Below, in pieces: positions 1-9,499 of a stretch of 64,000 nucleotides of DNA (positions are counted from its first letter, which is position 1; each line of letters begins with the position of its first letter). The stretch spans positions 1,178,001 through 1,242,000 of the forward strand of contig NZ_CP089974.1 in NCBI RefSeq assembly GCF_030177935.1. The letters are read 5' to 3'. The translations under genes and the position numbers were made by a program. Below the pieces are notes generated by a model. The model had not been told where the DNA came from and made no database searches. It was given only the letters and a program-made list of their open reading frames with translations. The stretch is from Moraxella haemolytica. Lineage in GTDB: Bacteria > Pseudomonadota > Gammaproteobacteria > Pseudomonadales > Moraxellaceae.

Positions 1-1213
1 AAGTTACCCAGATGATTGACAAAATCGCACCAAACACCACGCCAATATTATTGGCAAAATGATCGATGATATCAACAAAGGTAATCGCCGTCTTAGTTGA
101 AAACAGTACAATAGAAATGATTGCCGAAATGCCACCAACGATGGTAACGGCTTTTTTGTGCGACCAACCAAATTTATCTTCAACCGCAGAGATTGGCACT
201 TGAATAATACTTGCCATCGAGGTCAGACCTGCTACAAATAGCGAAGCAAAGAACAACACGCCGATAATCGTGCCAGCATCACCCATGCTTGAGATGATTT
301 TTGGGAAAGCCACGAAAGCCAAGCCAATACCGCCAGAGACAACTTCTGCCACAGGCTTGCCTGATGCCGCCGCCATAAAGCCAAGCACCGAGAAAATACC
401 AATACCCGCTAAGATTTCAAATGATGAGTTGGCAAAACCAACCATCAGTCCAGAACCTGTCAGGTTGGCGTTCTTTTTTAGGTATGATGAGTAAGTTACC
501 ATAATACCAAAGCCGATAGACATTGAAAAGAACACATGACCATAAGCCGCAAGCCATACTTTTGGGTTTGCCATCGCCGCCCAGTTTGGTGTAAAGAAGG
601 TATTAAGACCCTCAACTGCACCTGGCAGACGCACCGCTTGAATCACCATAATGGCAAACATAACAACAAGCAATGGAATAAAAATCTTATTAACCAGCTC
701 AACGCCTTTTCTGATACCACCATACATGATGAATAGCACAATTGCCCACACCACCACAACGCCAATGAATAGGCTTGGCACAAAGGTAAAATCTAACCCT
801 GAGCCGTTTTGTAGATAGTGATTAAAAAAGAAACTTTCTGTATCTTCGCCCCACGCTTGGCTAAATGAGTACAGGGTATATTGACCTGCCCAGCTAAGCA
901 CGCTAGCATAATAAATACCAATGACAGAGCAGACCAATACTTGCCACCAACCCACGCCTTCGGCAGATTTTACCATGCGTCCATAAGCGGTTGGCGGTGC
1001 ACCACGGTACTTTTGCCCAACCACATAATCCAAAAACAATAGTGGGAAACCTGCTGTCGCTAAGGCAATCAAATACGGAATAAAAAACGCACCACCACCA
1101 TTTTCATAAGAAACATACGGAAAACGCCAAATATTCCCTAAGCCGACTGCCGAACCAATGGCAGCCAAAATAAATCCAGAGCGTGCCGACCAACTTTCTC
1201 GTTGCACAGACAT
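1..1213 (-). CDS. Sodium:neurotransmitter symporter (NSS/SNF) family transporter, partial (C-terminus outside window)
   Basis: Inner-membrane Na+-coupled symporter of the NSS (LeuT-like) family; substrate probably an amino acid or related amine, but not determinable here. The reading frame runs from ATG at 1213 off the left edge (about 404 codons). The N-terminus carries the family hallmark in TM1, SAVGLGNIWRFPY (residues ~21-33), followed by GGGAFFIPYL and further hydrophobic segments typical of a 12-TM LeuT fold. AGGAGA lies just before the ATG at 1213 and supports that start. It is separated from lpxA by ~210 bp. Family assignment is sure; substrate is unknown. Confidence 0.93.
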   Translation of the reverse strand, partial: MSVQRESWSARSGFILAAIGSAVGLGNIWRFPYVSYENGGGAFFIPYLIALATAGFPLLFLDYVVGQKYRGAPPTAYGRMVKSAEGVGWWQVLVCSVIGIYYASVLSWAGQYTLYSFSQAWGEDTESFFFNHYLQNGSGLDFTFVPSLFIGVVVVWAIVLFIMYGGIRKGVELVNKIFIPLLVVMFAIMVIQAVRLPGAVEGLNTFFTPNWAAMANPKVWLAAYGHVFFSMSIGFGIMVTYSSYLKKNANLTGSGLMVGFANSSFEILAGIGIFSVLGFMAAASGKPVAEVVSGGIGLAFVAFPKIISSMGDAGTIIGVLFFASLFVAGLTSMASIIQVPISAVEDKFGWSHKKAVTIVGGISAIISIVLFSTKTAITFVDIIDHFANNIGVVFGAILSIIWVT

Positions 1214-1373
1214 AAACTCTCCTTATCTGTTTATCATTTTTCATCGTCATGGCACAATCAGCCCAACGATCACTGATTACTTACCTATTAATTAACAACC
1301 TTACAAATATATCTTGCAGTATTGTTGCTATAATAGTTTGATTTATTAATAAACAAAAGTCAAATAAAATAAA

Positions 1374-1412
1374 ATACAAAAACCCCTAGCTAAAAGTTAT
1401 GGGTTTTTGTAT
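1374..1412 (-). terminator. Rho-independent terminator after lpxA
   Basis: Inverted repeat with a 12-bp perfect stem (1374-1385 with 1401-1412) and a 15-nt loop. On the minus strand it follows the lpxA stop at 1425 and ends in a T-rich arm, so it closes the envelope gene cluster. Confidence 0.75.
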
Positions 1413-1424
1413 CAACGGATTAAA

Positions 1425-2198
1425 TTAGCGAGTTAAGCCTCGCTGACTATTTTGTAGAGAGTTGATAAACAGCTGAACCTTAGGTTCATGAACGACCAGC
1501 TTTTGTAATTCATCTAATGCCTGCCCACGAATCAGACCTGAGCGAAATACCACCCGATAAGCATCGTCTAGTATTTTAATCGTCTCGGCACTCCAGCCTT
1601 TTCTACGCATACCCTCTTTATTGATGCCATGCGTCTTAGCAGGATTGCCCAAAACCATCGTAAATGCCGCCACATCTTTTAAGACGAGACTTGCACCACC
1701 AATCATACTATAATCATCGATACGGCAAAACTGATGGATACCTGACTGACCACCGATAATCACATAATGACCAATATGGCTATGCCCTGCCACACCAACA
1801 TTATTAGCAAGCACATTATGATCACCCACCACACAATCATGAGCGATGTGCGTATTGACCATAAATAGATTATGGCTACCAATCTTAGTTAAGCCACGAT
1901 CTTGAACCGTACCACGATGAAAGGTGCAAGACTCTCTGATGCAATTATAATCTCCGATTTCCAGATAAGTCGTCTCGCCTGCATATTTTAAATCTTGCGG
2001 ATTTTCACCAATACTAGCAAACTGATAAATCTCATTATGCTCACCAATCGTGGTATTCTCACCCACAATGACATGATTTTTTAGTATCGTGTGTGCACCA
2101 ATTTTACTATTCTTACCAACAATACAATAAGGACCAATAACAGCTGTTTCATCAATGATGGCGGATTCATCAATGATGGCGGTTGGGTGAATGCTCAT
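1425..2198 (-). CDS. lpxA: Acyl-ACP--UDP-N-acetylglucosamine O-acyltransferase LpxA
   Basis: First enzyme of lipid A synthesis: transfers the R-3-hydroxyacyl chain from ACP to the 3-OH of UDP-GlcNAc, in the cytoplasm. 257 residues, close to the 262 of E. coli. Left-handed beta-helix hexapeptide repeats run from the N-terminus (MSIHPTAIID) to about residue 190. The catalytic His is His120 in the NTHIAHDC motif (E. coli His125). A GTG 21 nt upstream is in frame, but the ATG at 2198 gives the conserved MSIHPTAI start and has GGGGTAGGT ahead of it. Last gene of the envelope cluster, 137 bp after fabZ, followed by a terminator. lpxB is not next to it. Confidence 0.96.
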   Translation of the reverse strand: MSIHPTAIIDESAIIDETAVIGPYCIVGKNSKIGAHTILKNHVIVGENTTIGEHNEIYQFASIGENPQDLKYAGETTYLEIGDYNCIRESCTFHRGTVQDRGLTKIGSHNLFMVNTHIAHDCVVGDHNVLANNVGVAGHSHIGHYVIIGGQSGIHQFCRIDDYSMIGGASLVLKDVAAFTMVLGNPAKTHGINKEGMRRKGWSAETIKILDDAYRVVFRSGLIRGQALDELQKLVVHEPKVQLFINSLQNSQRGLTR

Positions 2199-2335
2199 AC
2201 CTACCCCAAAAACTCCCACATGGTATTATCCATGATTTTTATAGTTAACATGATTGTCATACTATTTAGTATAACCAACCAAGTCTTAGCTTGAAATTTA
2301 TTACCTAGTTTAATACATCTCACTACATTCATCAA

Positions 2336-2860
2336 TCACAAATCAGCAACATTTTGACGAGCAATCATAATCTCAGCACTACACGCCAACTCACCATCAA
2401 CATGAGCAGTACACTCAAACTTGTAAATATCACGCACACTTCTGGTCGCCTTTGAACGAATCACCAAAGTATCGCCTGTACTAACCATCTTTTTAAAGCG
2501 TACCTTATCCACACCTGCAAACAGATACAAGTAGCCACTTTTAGAAGTCTGACCTGCACTAATAAAACCCAAAATACCCGACAACTGAGCCATCGCTTCA
2601 ACCATCAGTACGCCTGGCACGATGGGATTGTCAGGAAAATGCCCATTGAACAGCTCTTCATTGATTGTAATGTTCTTGTAGCCAGTAATCCAATGATTAG
2701 GCGAGCAAGCAGTTACACGGTCAATTAGCATGAACGGATAACGATGTGGCAGATAGTGCTTGATTTGGTCGTATTTTAAAGGCAAGATAACCCCTCGCTC
2801 ATTTAGTGCGTCCAAATCCTCTTGGGTGAGTAGATCAATATCGATGGTGGTATTTGACAT
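2336..2860 (-). CDS. fabZ: 3-hydroxyacyl-ACP dehydratase FabZ
   Basis: Dehydrates (3R)-hydroxyacyl-ACP in type II fatty acid synthesis and so competes with LpxA/LpxD for the same acyl-ACP, which explains the shared cluster. 174 residues; the hot-dog domain starts near residue 34 (HYLPHRYPFMLIDRV). Catalytic His74 in NGHFPDNPIVPG and Glu88 in MVEAMAQ have the same 14-residue spacing as in E. coli FabZ. The N-terminus is ~20 residues longer than E. coli FabZ. Lies 75 bp after lpxD. Confidence 0.96.
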   Translation of the reverse strand: MSNTTIDIDLLTQEDLDALNERGVILPLKYDQIKHYLPHRYPFMLIDRVTACSPNHWITGYKNITINEELFNGHFPDNPIVPGVLMVEAMAQLSGILGFISAGQTSKSGYLYLFAGVDKVRFKKMVSTGDTLVIRSKATRSVRDIYKFECTAHVDGELACSAEIMIARQNVADL

Positions 2861-2935
2861 GGTGTATCCTTAGTATAAGAACAGTAAATAGTACTTTATT
2901 TATATTTTATAAAATAAATCCAAACAGGCTTTTGA

Positions 2936-3955
2936 TTATTTTTCACCAGACTGACGGAACTTGATGGTGGCACGACGCCATTTGGCTGTCGGCATGGCGA
3001 TTGTACCTGATGAGTAGCTACCTGCTTCTTTGATATGGTTGGTTACCATTGTCATGGCGGTAATGGTAACTCCATCAGCAATCGTGATATGCCCTGTGAT
3101 GCCAGCTGCCCCGCCAATGATGCAATGACGACCAATATGCGTACTGCCTGCAATGCCAACTTTTGCAGCAATCGCTGTGCCATCGCCAATATGCACATTA
3201 TGGGCAATCTGCACCAGATTATCAATAATGACATCATTACCAATGACCGTATCACCAACCGCCCCACGGTCAATGCAAGTATTGCTACCAATACGCACTC
3301 GGCTACCAATGACCACTCGCCCCAACTGTGCGATACGCTGCCAACGAAACCCCTCTTTGGTCGGATTTGGGGCAAAACCAAAGCCTTCTGCCCCAATACT
3401 AGCATGGGCATGAATGCTTACTTCATCACCAAGCTGACTGTGATGAGCGATGCTGACATGAAAAGAAATCTGACAACGCTCCCCAAGCACCGCAAAATCA
3501 TCAATCGTTACATTTGACCCAATGACAGAGTTCGCCCCAATCTGTGCATTTTCACCAATCACGCTATAAGCACCGATACTCACACCCTCTGCCAGCACGG
3601 CTGTTGGTGAGATAATGGCGGTTGGGTGTATGTTTGATACCTGTTTGGGCTCATAAGCAAATAGTGGACTAACACAAGCATATGCCAAGTACGCATCTTT
3701 GACGATGATGGCGACCGCTGTATTAGGAATGGATTGCGTGAACGACTCGCTTGCAATGATGACACCTGCTTGGCTACTCATCAAGTCATCGCCATACTTG
3801 GTGTGAGCGATGAATGCCACAGCATCAGCATCGGCATCTGATAAATTCGCCACACGCAGTACAGTTTTTTGGGTGTCAGATATGCCAAGTACAGCCTTGT
3901 TTAAAACAGGCTGTACTTTTTCAATCACTTCAATCAGCTGTAGGAGCGTTGCCAT
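2936..3955 (-). CDS. lpxD: UDP-3-O-(3-hydroxyacyl)glucosamine N-acyltransferase LpxD
   Basis: Third step of lipid A synthesis: N-acylates UDP-3-O-acyl-glucosamine using 3-hydroxyacyl-ACP. 339 residues, the usual family length. An N-terminal alpha/beta domain (~1-105) is followed by a hexapeptide-repeat beta-helix (HPTAIISPTAVL...) and a helical C-terminus. The catalytic His lies in QIAHNVHIGDG near residue 250. Its ATG overlaps the bamA stop in TGATG, so the two are translationally coupled. In most relatives skp sits between bamA and lpxD; here it does not. Confidence 0.96.
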   Translation of the reverse strand: MATLLQLIEVIEKVQPVLNKAVLGISDTQKTVLRVANLSDADADAVAFIAHTKYGDDLMSSQAGVIIASESFTQSIPNTAVAIIVKDAYLAYACVSPLFAYEPKQVSNIHPTAIISPTAVLAEGVSIGAYSVIGENAQIGANSVIGSNVTIDDFAVLGERCQISFHVSIAHHSQLGDEVSIHAHASIGAEGFGFAPNPTKEGFRWQRIAQLGRVVIGSRVRIGSNTCIDRGAVGDTVIGNDVIIDNLVQIAHNVHIGDGTAIAAKVGIAGSTHIGRHCIIGGAAGITGHITIADGVTITAMTMVTNHIKEAGSYSSGTIAMPTAKWRRATIKFRQSGEK

Positions 3956-6372
3956 CAGAACACGCTACCGATTTGGAATTGGACTTTTTCAGTCTCATCA
4001 TTAGCTTTGCTGTTAATCGGCTTTGAATAGCTGATAGATAATGGTCCAATTGGCGTGTACCATGTTGCACCAATACCTGCACTATAGCGAAGCTCTTTAT
4101 CTTGCTCTAGCACAGTGTAGCTTGTTGATTGGGCATTACCATTGGTGATTTGCTTTAGATTCACTTTTTGCTTATCCATACCTGTGGTATCAAACACTTG
4201 ACCACCTTCAAAGAATAGTACAGGACGGACTTGGTCAACCCAATCACCTTTAAATGGTAATGGTAAAATCAGTTCTGCACCAAAGGTAGCCAAGGCATTA
4301 CCACCGACATTTTCCCCCAATCGATGTCGCTCCTGCTGACTGGCAACATCATATCTTTGTGAACGAGGACCTAAACTTGAAGCATTATAGCCACGCACCG
4401 AGCCATAACCACCTGCATAGAAGTTTTCATAAAATGGCAAGTCATTGCCATAGCCCAGTCTGGTGTAGCCACGCAGGATACTACCCTTCCATAAAGGATG
4501 ATAAATATTACCAGTGTACACGGCTTTTTGATATGTCTTATCGCCAAAGCCTAAGGTAAGATCAACATTGTGGCTCATACCCTTAGTTGGGAACACTGGT
4601 TTATCCAAACTTGAATAGCTCCAGCCCAATGTGGCATTATACGAGGTGTAATTATGGCTAAAGCCTGCTTTATTCCCATCAAATATCGTAATTTTACCGC
4701 CATCTTCAAGTAATCGCTTGACATTGCTAACCGCCATGCCACGACCACCTTGAATCTTGGTATTATCAATATTAAAACCTGCACTAATACGCTGATTTTC
4801 ATTGATAGGATAACCATAACTTAGCGTACCGCCATAGGAATCTAGCACATAATTACTGATACTCCTATTGTCATACTTGGTTTTACGATAGTAAGCATTC
4901 ACACTTTGTGAAACACCATTTTCAGTAAAGAATGGATTGGTCATACCAAAGTTATACACATCACGAGTCTCTGAACGAGAAAATGATGTATTAACACGAT
5001 TACCAGTACCCATAAAGTTTGACTGCGATAATTCCAACTGGAAAGTCAAACCACCAGACTGACTATAACCTGCAGCGATGGTTGATGAACCCGATGGCTG
5101 TTCTTGTACAGTAAATCTGATGTCCACTTGGTCAGGAGTGTTTGGGACAGGGATAACTTCAGCCTGCACATCTTTAAAGAAACCTGTACGCATTAGGCGT
5201 ATACGAGACAGCTGAATTTGAGAGTTTGATGCCAATGCCCCTTCTAGCTGACGCATTTCACGGCGTAGCACTTCATCTTTGGTCTTTGAGTTACCTGCAA
5301 AGTTAATACGGCGTACATACACAGGGCGTACAGGATCAATATAATAATCAATATCTACCGTGCGAGTCTCATCATTGATTCGTGTAATTGGGCGAATTTG
5401 GGCATAATAATAGCCATCATCACCGAATTTACCAGCAAGCTTGGTGGTAACCTCGTCAAGTTTGGCTTGTGAATAATTGTCGCCCTCTTGAAAGTTTACG
5501 AACTTTTGTAGTTCATCAATCTCATAGGTAACATCACCCAAAAATTGCGTCTTACCAAAATTATATCTCTCGCCCTCACTAACGGCAATCTCAACAAATA
5601 CCTTATCCTTTTCCTCATCAATGGATAGGCTAGAATTTTCTACCTTAAAACGCACAAAGCCTTCATTTAGGTATTTTACCTGCAAAGCTTCAAGGCTGGC
5701 ATTTAATCGCTCCTGACTATAACGGTTGGCTTTTGAAAGCGGGTTTATCACTCTATCTTTTAAAGTCAGCTCATCTTTGATGTCTTCATCACTAAAATAT
5801 TTATTGCCAATAATATTGACATCAACAACTTTTGCCGCCTTACCTTCAATGAACTCAACATCTAGCTTAACTCGGTTGCCATCTAGTTCGGTTTGATTAA
5901 CCTTAATGTCGCTGTTGTAATAGCCTTGCGAGATATACTGGTTTTTTAGCTCATTTTCAATGGCATTTACAGTGGATTGCTTTAGCACACCCCCAACGGT
6001 CAGACCTGCCATTTTTAAGCCTTCTTCAAGACCTTGCTTTGGAATGAGTTTATTATCCTTAAAGTTAATTTCTGCAATCACAGGTCGTTCTGTTACATGA
6101 AACAACACCCCACCGTCTTTAACTTCAGCTTGCACATTTGAAAAGTGCCCTGTTGCATACAATGCACGGATACTCTGAGCAAGCTGTTCCTCGCTCACGC
6201 TTTGACCCAAGCGAATGGGCAAGGTTGTTTGTAAACTTTCAATGGTAACACGCTGTAAACCATTGATCGCAATATCATTAGCAATAAAGGCCTGTGCGTG
6301 GGCAGATGTTGTCATCGCCATGATGATGGCGGTAGAAATTGAAGTAGTTACAAAACCTGAAAACTTAGGCAT
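3955..6372 (-). CDS. bamA: Outer membrane protein assembly factor BamA (Omp85)
   Basis: Essential outer-membrane insertase for beta-barrel proteins. 805 residues from the chosen ATG: signal peptide ~1-26 ending SAHA, five POTRA domains to ~420, then a 16-strand barrel. The L6 motif SVRGY lies near residue 657 and the chain ends in Phe (FQIGSVF), as expected of an OMP. The start is uncertain: ATGs also exist at 6378, 6423 and 6429 and a TTG at 6441, but only starts near 6372/6378 give a normal signal peptide. Many stretches match M. catarrhalis Omp85 as I remember it. Lies 229 bp after rseP. Confidence 0.96.
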   Translation of the reverse strand: MPKFSGFVTTSISTAIIMAMTTSAHAQAFIANDIAINGLQRVTIESLQTTLPIRLGQSVSEEQLAQSIRALYATGHFSNVQAEVKDGGVLFHVTERPVIAEINFKDNKLIPKQGLEEGLKMAGLTVGGVLKQSTVNAIENELKNQYISQGYYNSDIKVNQTELDGNRVKLDVEFIEGKAAKVVDVNIIGNKYFSDEDIKDELTLKDRVINPLSKANRYSQERLNASLEALQVKYLNEGFVRFKVENSSLSIDEEKDKVFVEIAVSEGERYNFGKTQFLGDVTYEIDELQKFVNFQEGDNYSQAKLDEVTTKLAGKFGDDGYYYAQIRPITRINDETRTVDIDYYIDPVRPVYVRRINFAGNSKTKDEVLRREMRQLEGALASNSQIQLSRIRLMRTGFFKDVQAEVIPVPNTPDQVDIRFTVQEQPSGSSTIAAGYSQSGGLTFQLELSQSNFMGTGNRVNTSFSRSETRDVYNFGMTNPFFTENGVSQSVNAYYRKTKYDNRSISNYVLDSYGGTLSYGYPINENQRISAGFNIDNTKIQGGRGMAVSNVKRLLEDGGKITIFDGNKAGFSHNYTSYNATLGWSYSSLDKPVFPTKGMSHNVDLTLGFGDKTYQKAVYTGNIYHPLWKGSILRGYTRLGYGNDLPFYENFYAGGYGSVRGYNASSLGPRSQRYDVASQQERHRLGENVGGNALATFGAELILPLPFKGDWVDQVRPVLFFEGGQVFDTTGMDKQKVNLKQITNGNAQSTSYTVLEQDKELRYSAGIGATWYTPIGPLSISYSKPINSKANDETEKVQFQIGSVF

Positions 6373-6601
6373 ACACATAAAATCATATCCACAATTATTA
6401 TCAATTTTAAAGATGTGTGCCATATCCATATCATCGCCCAAATTGAAAAATAATCCAAAAGAAGCAATGAGCAGAAAGACACAACATTAACCGTGCTAAA
6501 TTAAGCCAAAAAAGCGATTTTGGCAAGCCCCAAAAGAGATTTATTCGCAATTTTTGGCAATTTTTTTAAAATAAATGGTTAAATTGTTAAATTTTGAGCC
6601 A

Positions 6602-7972
6602 TTAGCCAAACAATCGCATGATATCGTTACCGATTGCAAGCAACATGAAACACAGCAGTAAGGACATACCCAAACGCAATCCAATCACTTGAACCGACTC
6701 ACTCATTGGCTTGCCACGAATCAATTCATAGGTATAAAATACCAAATGACCGCCATCAAGCACAGGGATGGGTAGCAGGTTCATCACAGCAAGAGATAAA
6801 CTAATGATGGCGGCGGTCGATAATACTTGCTCCCAACCAATCTCAAAACTCGTCTTTGATACTTCAGCGATAGTAATAGGACCTGAGATATTCTCAATGC
6901 CTATCAGCCCTGTAATCATCTTGCCAATGGCGTCAATGGTCATTGTGGATAAATCATAAGTCTTGGTGAATGCTTTAGCGATTGCCTGTGCTGGGCTATA
7001 CCCCACCATCATGCGATACTCTGCAGGAATGGACATTATTCCTTGATGACTCACTCTAACGCCAATTTGACCAACCACCTGATTGTGCTGTTTAATGCCT
7101 TTTGGCATGACCTTAACCACCATCAGCTGACCGTCTCTTATGATATGAAAATCCAGCATTTTTTCAGGATTTTGGCGGATGATGGGCGTGGCGTCTATCC
7201 AATTTTTGATGGGCGTGTCATTAATGGCAGTAACTCTATCACCCACCTTTAGCCCCATCAAGGCTGCTGCACCATCAGGCACAACCTCCGACAACACAGG
7301 CTCTATCACAGGCTGATAAGGCAATACCCCAAGGCTTGAAATGGCATCTTGACCTTGTTGCTCACCTTGCATGAATGTCGTGATTGGCACCATCTTTTGT
7401 GAAAATTTACCGCCCTGTTCAACCACAACCTCAAGACTGCCCGTCTCGCCCATGCGATGTGCTAAGGCATAATTTAGCTCTTCCCAAGTATTGATGGACC
7501 TACCATCGATGCCTGTGATTTTTTCTCCAACCGACAATACACCTGCAGCTGGCGTTCCATCTAGCACCTTGCCAATGCGAGTGTTTAGCTGTTCGGACGG
7601 CTGCATGAACAGCACAAAAAACAATCCGATGGCAATGATAAAATTCATCAAAGGACCTGCTGCTACGATGGCAATTTTCTTTAATGGATGTTGATTATTA
7701 AAGGCTAAATGTCGCTCGTGTTGCACCACCTCAACCTCTCGCTCATCAAGCATTTTGACATACCCACCCAAAGGAATGGCAGAAATACGATAATCAATGC
7801 CAGATTTTTTACTCGTCCAGCCAAACAGTTTGGGTCCAAAGCCAATAGAGTAGGTCAAAACCTTCACCCCGCACAATCGTGCAACGATATAATGACCCCA
7901 TTCATGCAATGCCACAAGCGGTCCAAGCACACAGACCGCCGCCAAAAACATCAATAATCCATTCATAGCCAT
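6602..7972 (-). CDS. rseP: RIP metalloprotease RseP
   Basis: Inner-membrane site-2 protease that performs intramembrane cleavage of anti-sigma factors and clears signal-peptide remnants. 456 residues. The zinc motif HEWGH is at residues 23-27 in the first TM helix, two PDZ-like domains fill the middle (for example DGAAALMGLKVGDRVTAIN), and the third zinc ligand lies in PIPVLDGGH near residue 405. The frame opens with a TTG at 7978; ATG at 7972 or 7966 is more likely. Follows dxr by 24 bp in the envelope cluster. Confidence 0.95.
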   Translation of the reverse strand: MAMNGLLMFLAAVCVLGPLVALHEWGHYIVARLCGVKVLTYSIGFGPKLFGWTSKKSGIDYRISAIPLGGYVKMLDEREVEVVQHERHLAFNNQHPLKKIAIVAAGPLMNFIIAIGLFFVLFMQPSEQLNTRIGKVLDGTPAAGVLSVGEKITGIDGRSINTWEELNYALAHRMGETGSLEVVVEQGGKFSQKMVPITTFMQGEQQGQDAISSLGVLPYQPVIEPVLSEVVPDGAAALMGLKVGDRVTAINDTPIKNWIDATPIIRQNPEKMLDFHIIRDGQLMVVKVMPKGIKQHNQVVGQIGVRVSHQGIMSIPAEYRMMVGYSPAQAIAKAFTKTYDLSTMTIDAIGKMITGLIGIENISGPITIAEVSKTSFEIGWEQVLSTAAIISLSLAVMNLLPIPVLDGGHLVFYTYELIRGKPMSESVQVIGLRLGMSLLLCFMLLAIGNDIMRLFG

Positions 7973-7996
7973 AATCAATCTTTAGCTCTTTAATTT

Positions 7997-9217
7997 CTAA
8001 AATTCTTGTAGTAATGCCCAAGCGGTCGCTCTCACCTGCTCATCAAGTGCTAAAATATCCGCCAAATCATCATAAGATTTACTTAAAATGTTATGAAATA
8101 GCGGATTGTCCAGACATTTTTCAACCAATACAGCAATATCGGTCAGGCGTATTTTACCATGCAAAAACGCATTCACCGCCACTTCATTACTGGCATTTAG
8201 TACAATACACGCCCCATTTCCTAGCTTCATCGCTTTTTTGGCAAGTGCCAGACAGGCAAATTTTTTCTCATCAGGAGCAATAAATTCTAGTTTTGCCATA
8301 TCAAAAAGATTAAGTGGCTTAGTACCTGTTGTAAGGCGGTTAGGATACGCCAAAGCATAACCAATAGGCACTCTCATGTCTGGATTGCCCATTTGTGCTA
8401 GCCACGAACCGTCTACATATTCTACCATAGAATGGACGATGCTCTGTGGATGAATGGCGACCTCTACATCATCTACACCCACACCAAATAGATGGCAGGC
8501 TTCAATGAATTCAAGCCCTTTATTCATCATCGTATTAGAATCTACCGTGATTTTTGAACCCATAGACCAGTTAGGATGATTGACCGCATCTGTTATGCTT
8601 GCCGATTGCATCTCTTCATAAGATTTGTGCAAAAATGCCCCACCGCTTGCCGTCAGCCATAGTTTTTTTATACCAAAATTATCATGATTGAGCAATGACT
8701 TATCAGTTTGCACTGCCTGTGGTAAGCATTGAAAAATTGCATTATGCTCACTATCAATAGGCAGGATGACAGCCCCAGTCTGCTTGGCGGTATTCATGAC
8801 CAAATCACCTGCCATCACCAGACTTTCTTTATTGGCGAGCAAGACTTTTTTGCCCGCTTGCACAGCAGATAAGGTCGATGAAAGCCCTGCCCCACCAACG
8901 ATGGCACACACAACCACATCTACATCATCATGACTGGCAACCCAATCTAATCTCAGACTTTGTGGTAAGGCAGTGGTTCTTAATGACAGCTTATCAAGCT
9001 CGTCTTGAAATTGCACAAAAAATTCATCGCCAACCACTGCAAATTTGGGGTTAAATCTCACACAAATCTCAAGCAACTTTTGCCAATTAGCAAATCCAGA
9101 GACGGCAAATAAATGATAATCCCCTTGATGCTGTTCGATGACATCAAGGGTGCTATCACCAATAGAACCTGTCGCTCCGAGCAGGCTAATGTTTAAAACA
9201 GAATGCTTCATTGTCAT
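7997..9217 (-). CDS. dxr: 1-deoxy-D-xylulose 5-phosphate reductoisomerase Dxr
   Basis: Converts DXP to MEP with NADPH, the committed step of the non-mevalonate isoprenoid pathway that supplies UppS. About 406 residues. NADPH-binding GATGSIGDSTLDVI lies near the N-terminus; metal and substrate motifs LPIDSEHNAIFQCL, SGGAF and NWSMGSKITVDSNTMMNKGLE are present. The ATG at 9217 overlaps the upstream stop in TAATG, suggesting coupled translation; ATG at 9211 (MKHSVLN) is the alternative. No clear ribosome binding site is seen for either. Confidence 0.95.
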   Translation of the reverse strand: MTMKHSVLNISLLGATGSIGDSTLDVIEQHQGDYHLFAVSGFANWQKLLEICVRFNPKFAVVGDEFFVQFQDELDKLSLRTTALPQSLRLDWVASHDDVDVVVCAIVGGAGLSSTLSAVQAGKKVLLANKESLVMAGDLVMNTAKQTGAVILPIDSEHNAIFQCLPQAVQTDKSLLNHDNFGIKKLWLTASGGAFLHKSYEEMQSASITDAVNHPNWSMGSKITVDSNTMMNKGLEFIEACHLFGVGVDDVEVAIHPQSIVHSMVEYVDGSWLAQMGNPDMRVPIGYALAYPNRLTTGTKPLNLFDMAKLEFIAPDEKKFACLALAKKAMKLGNGACIVLNASNEVAVNAFLHGKIRLTDIAVLVEKCLDNPLFHNILSKSYDDLADILALDEQVRATAWALLQEF

Positions 9218-9423
9218 TAAAAAGAGTTCATTGTTTGGCAAAGACTGATATTGGTGTGATACTCACTGATTTTTTGTTGGTAGTCAGCGTCATCAAGACT
9301 GGGTGTGGCAAATTGTCTTTGACAATGTTTATCAAAAGACTGTTGGGTAGGTTCTTCTACCGCCAAATGACTGGCACAAGCACTCAAAAACAAGCCACCA
9401 ACAAAAATAACTAAAAATTTCAT
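9217..9423 (-). CDS. Small predicted lipoprotein between cdsA and dxr
   Basis: 68 residues, not recognised as a named family. The N-terminus MKFLVIFVGGLFLSAC is a lipoprotein signal with lipobox LSAC, cleaving before Cys16. Two further cysteines (CQRQF and SLCQTM) occur in the short polar mature part. AGGGTTGG precedes the ATG at 9423. The stop overlaps the dxr ATG by one base (TAATG). Its position in an isoprenoid/envelope operon suggests co-expression but does not reveal a function. Confidence 0.72.
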   Translation of the reverse strand: MKFLVIFVGGLFLSACASHLAVEEPTQQSFDKHCQRQFATPSLDDADYQQKISEYHTNISLCQTMNSF

Positions 9424-9499
9424 CACATACCAACCCTAAAATCCATTCGGCACAAAAGTCGCTCAATATTCAGATGATTTAACCCAATCATCATGAAAT

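Noticed and set aside
3035-3517. Plus-strand open frame of 160 codons opposite lpxD
   Set aside because: Shadow of the lpxD hexapeptide repeats; Met/Asn/His-rich composition and no family resemblance.
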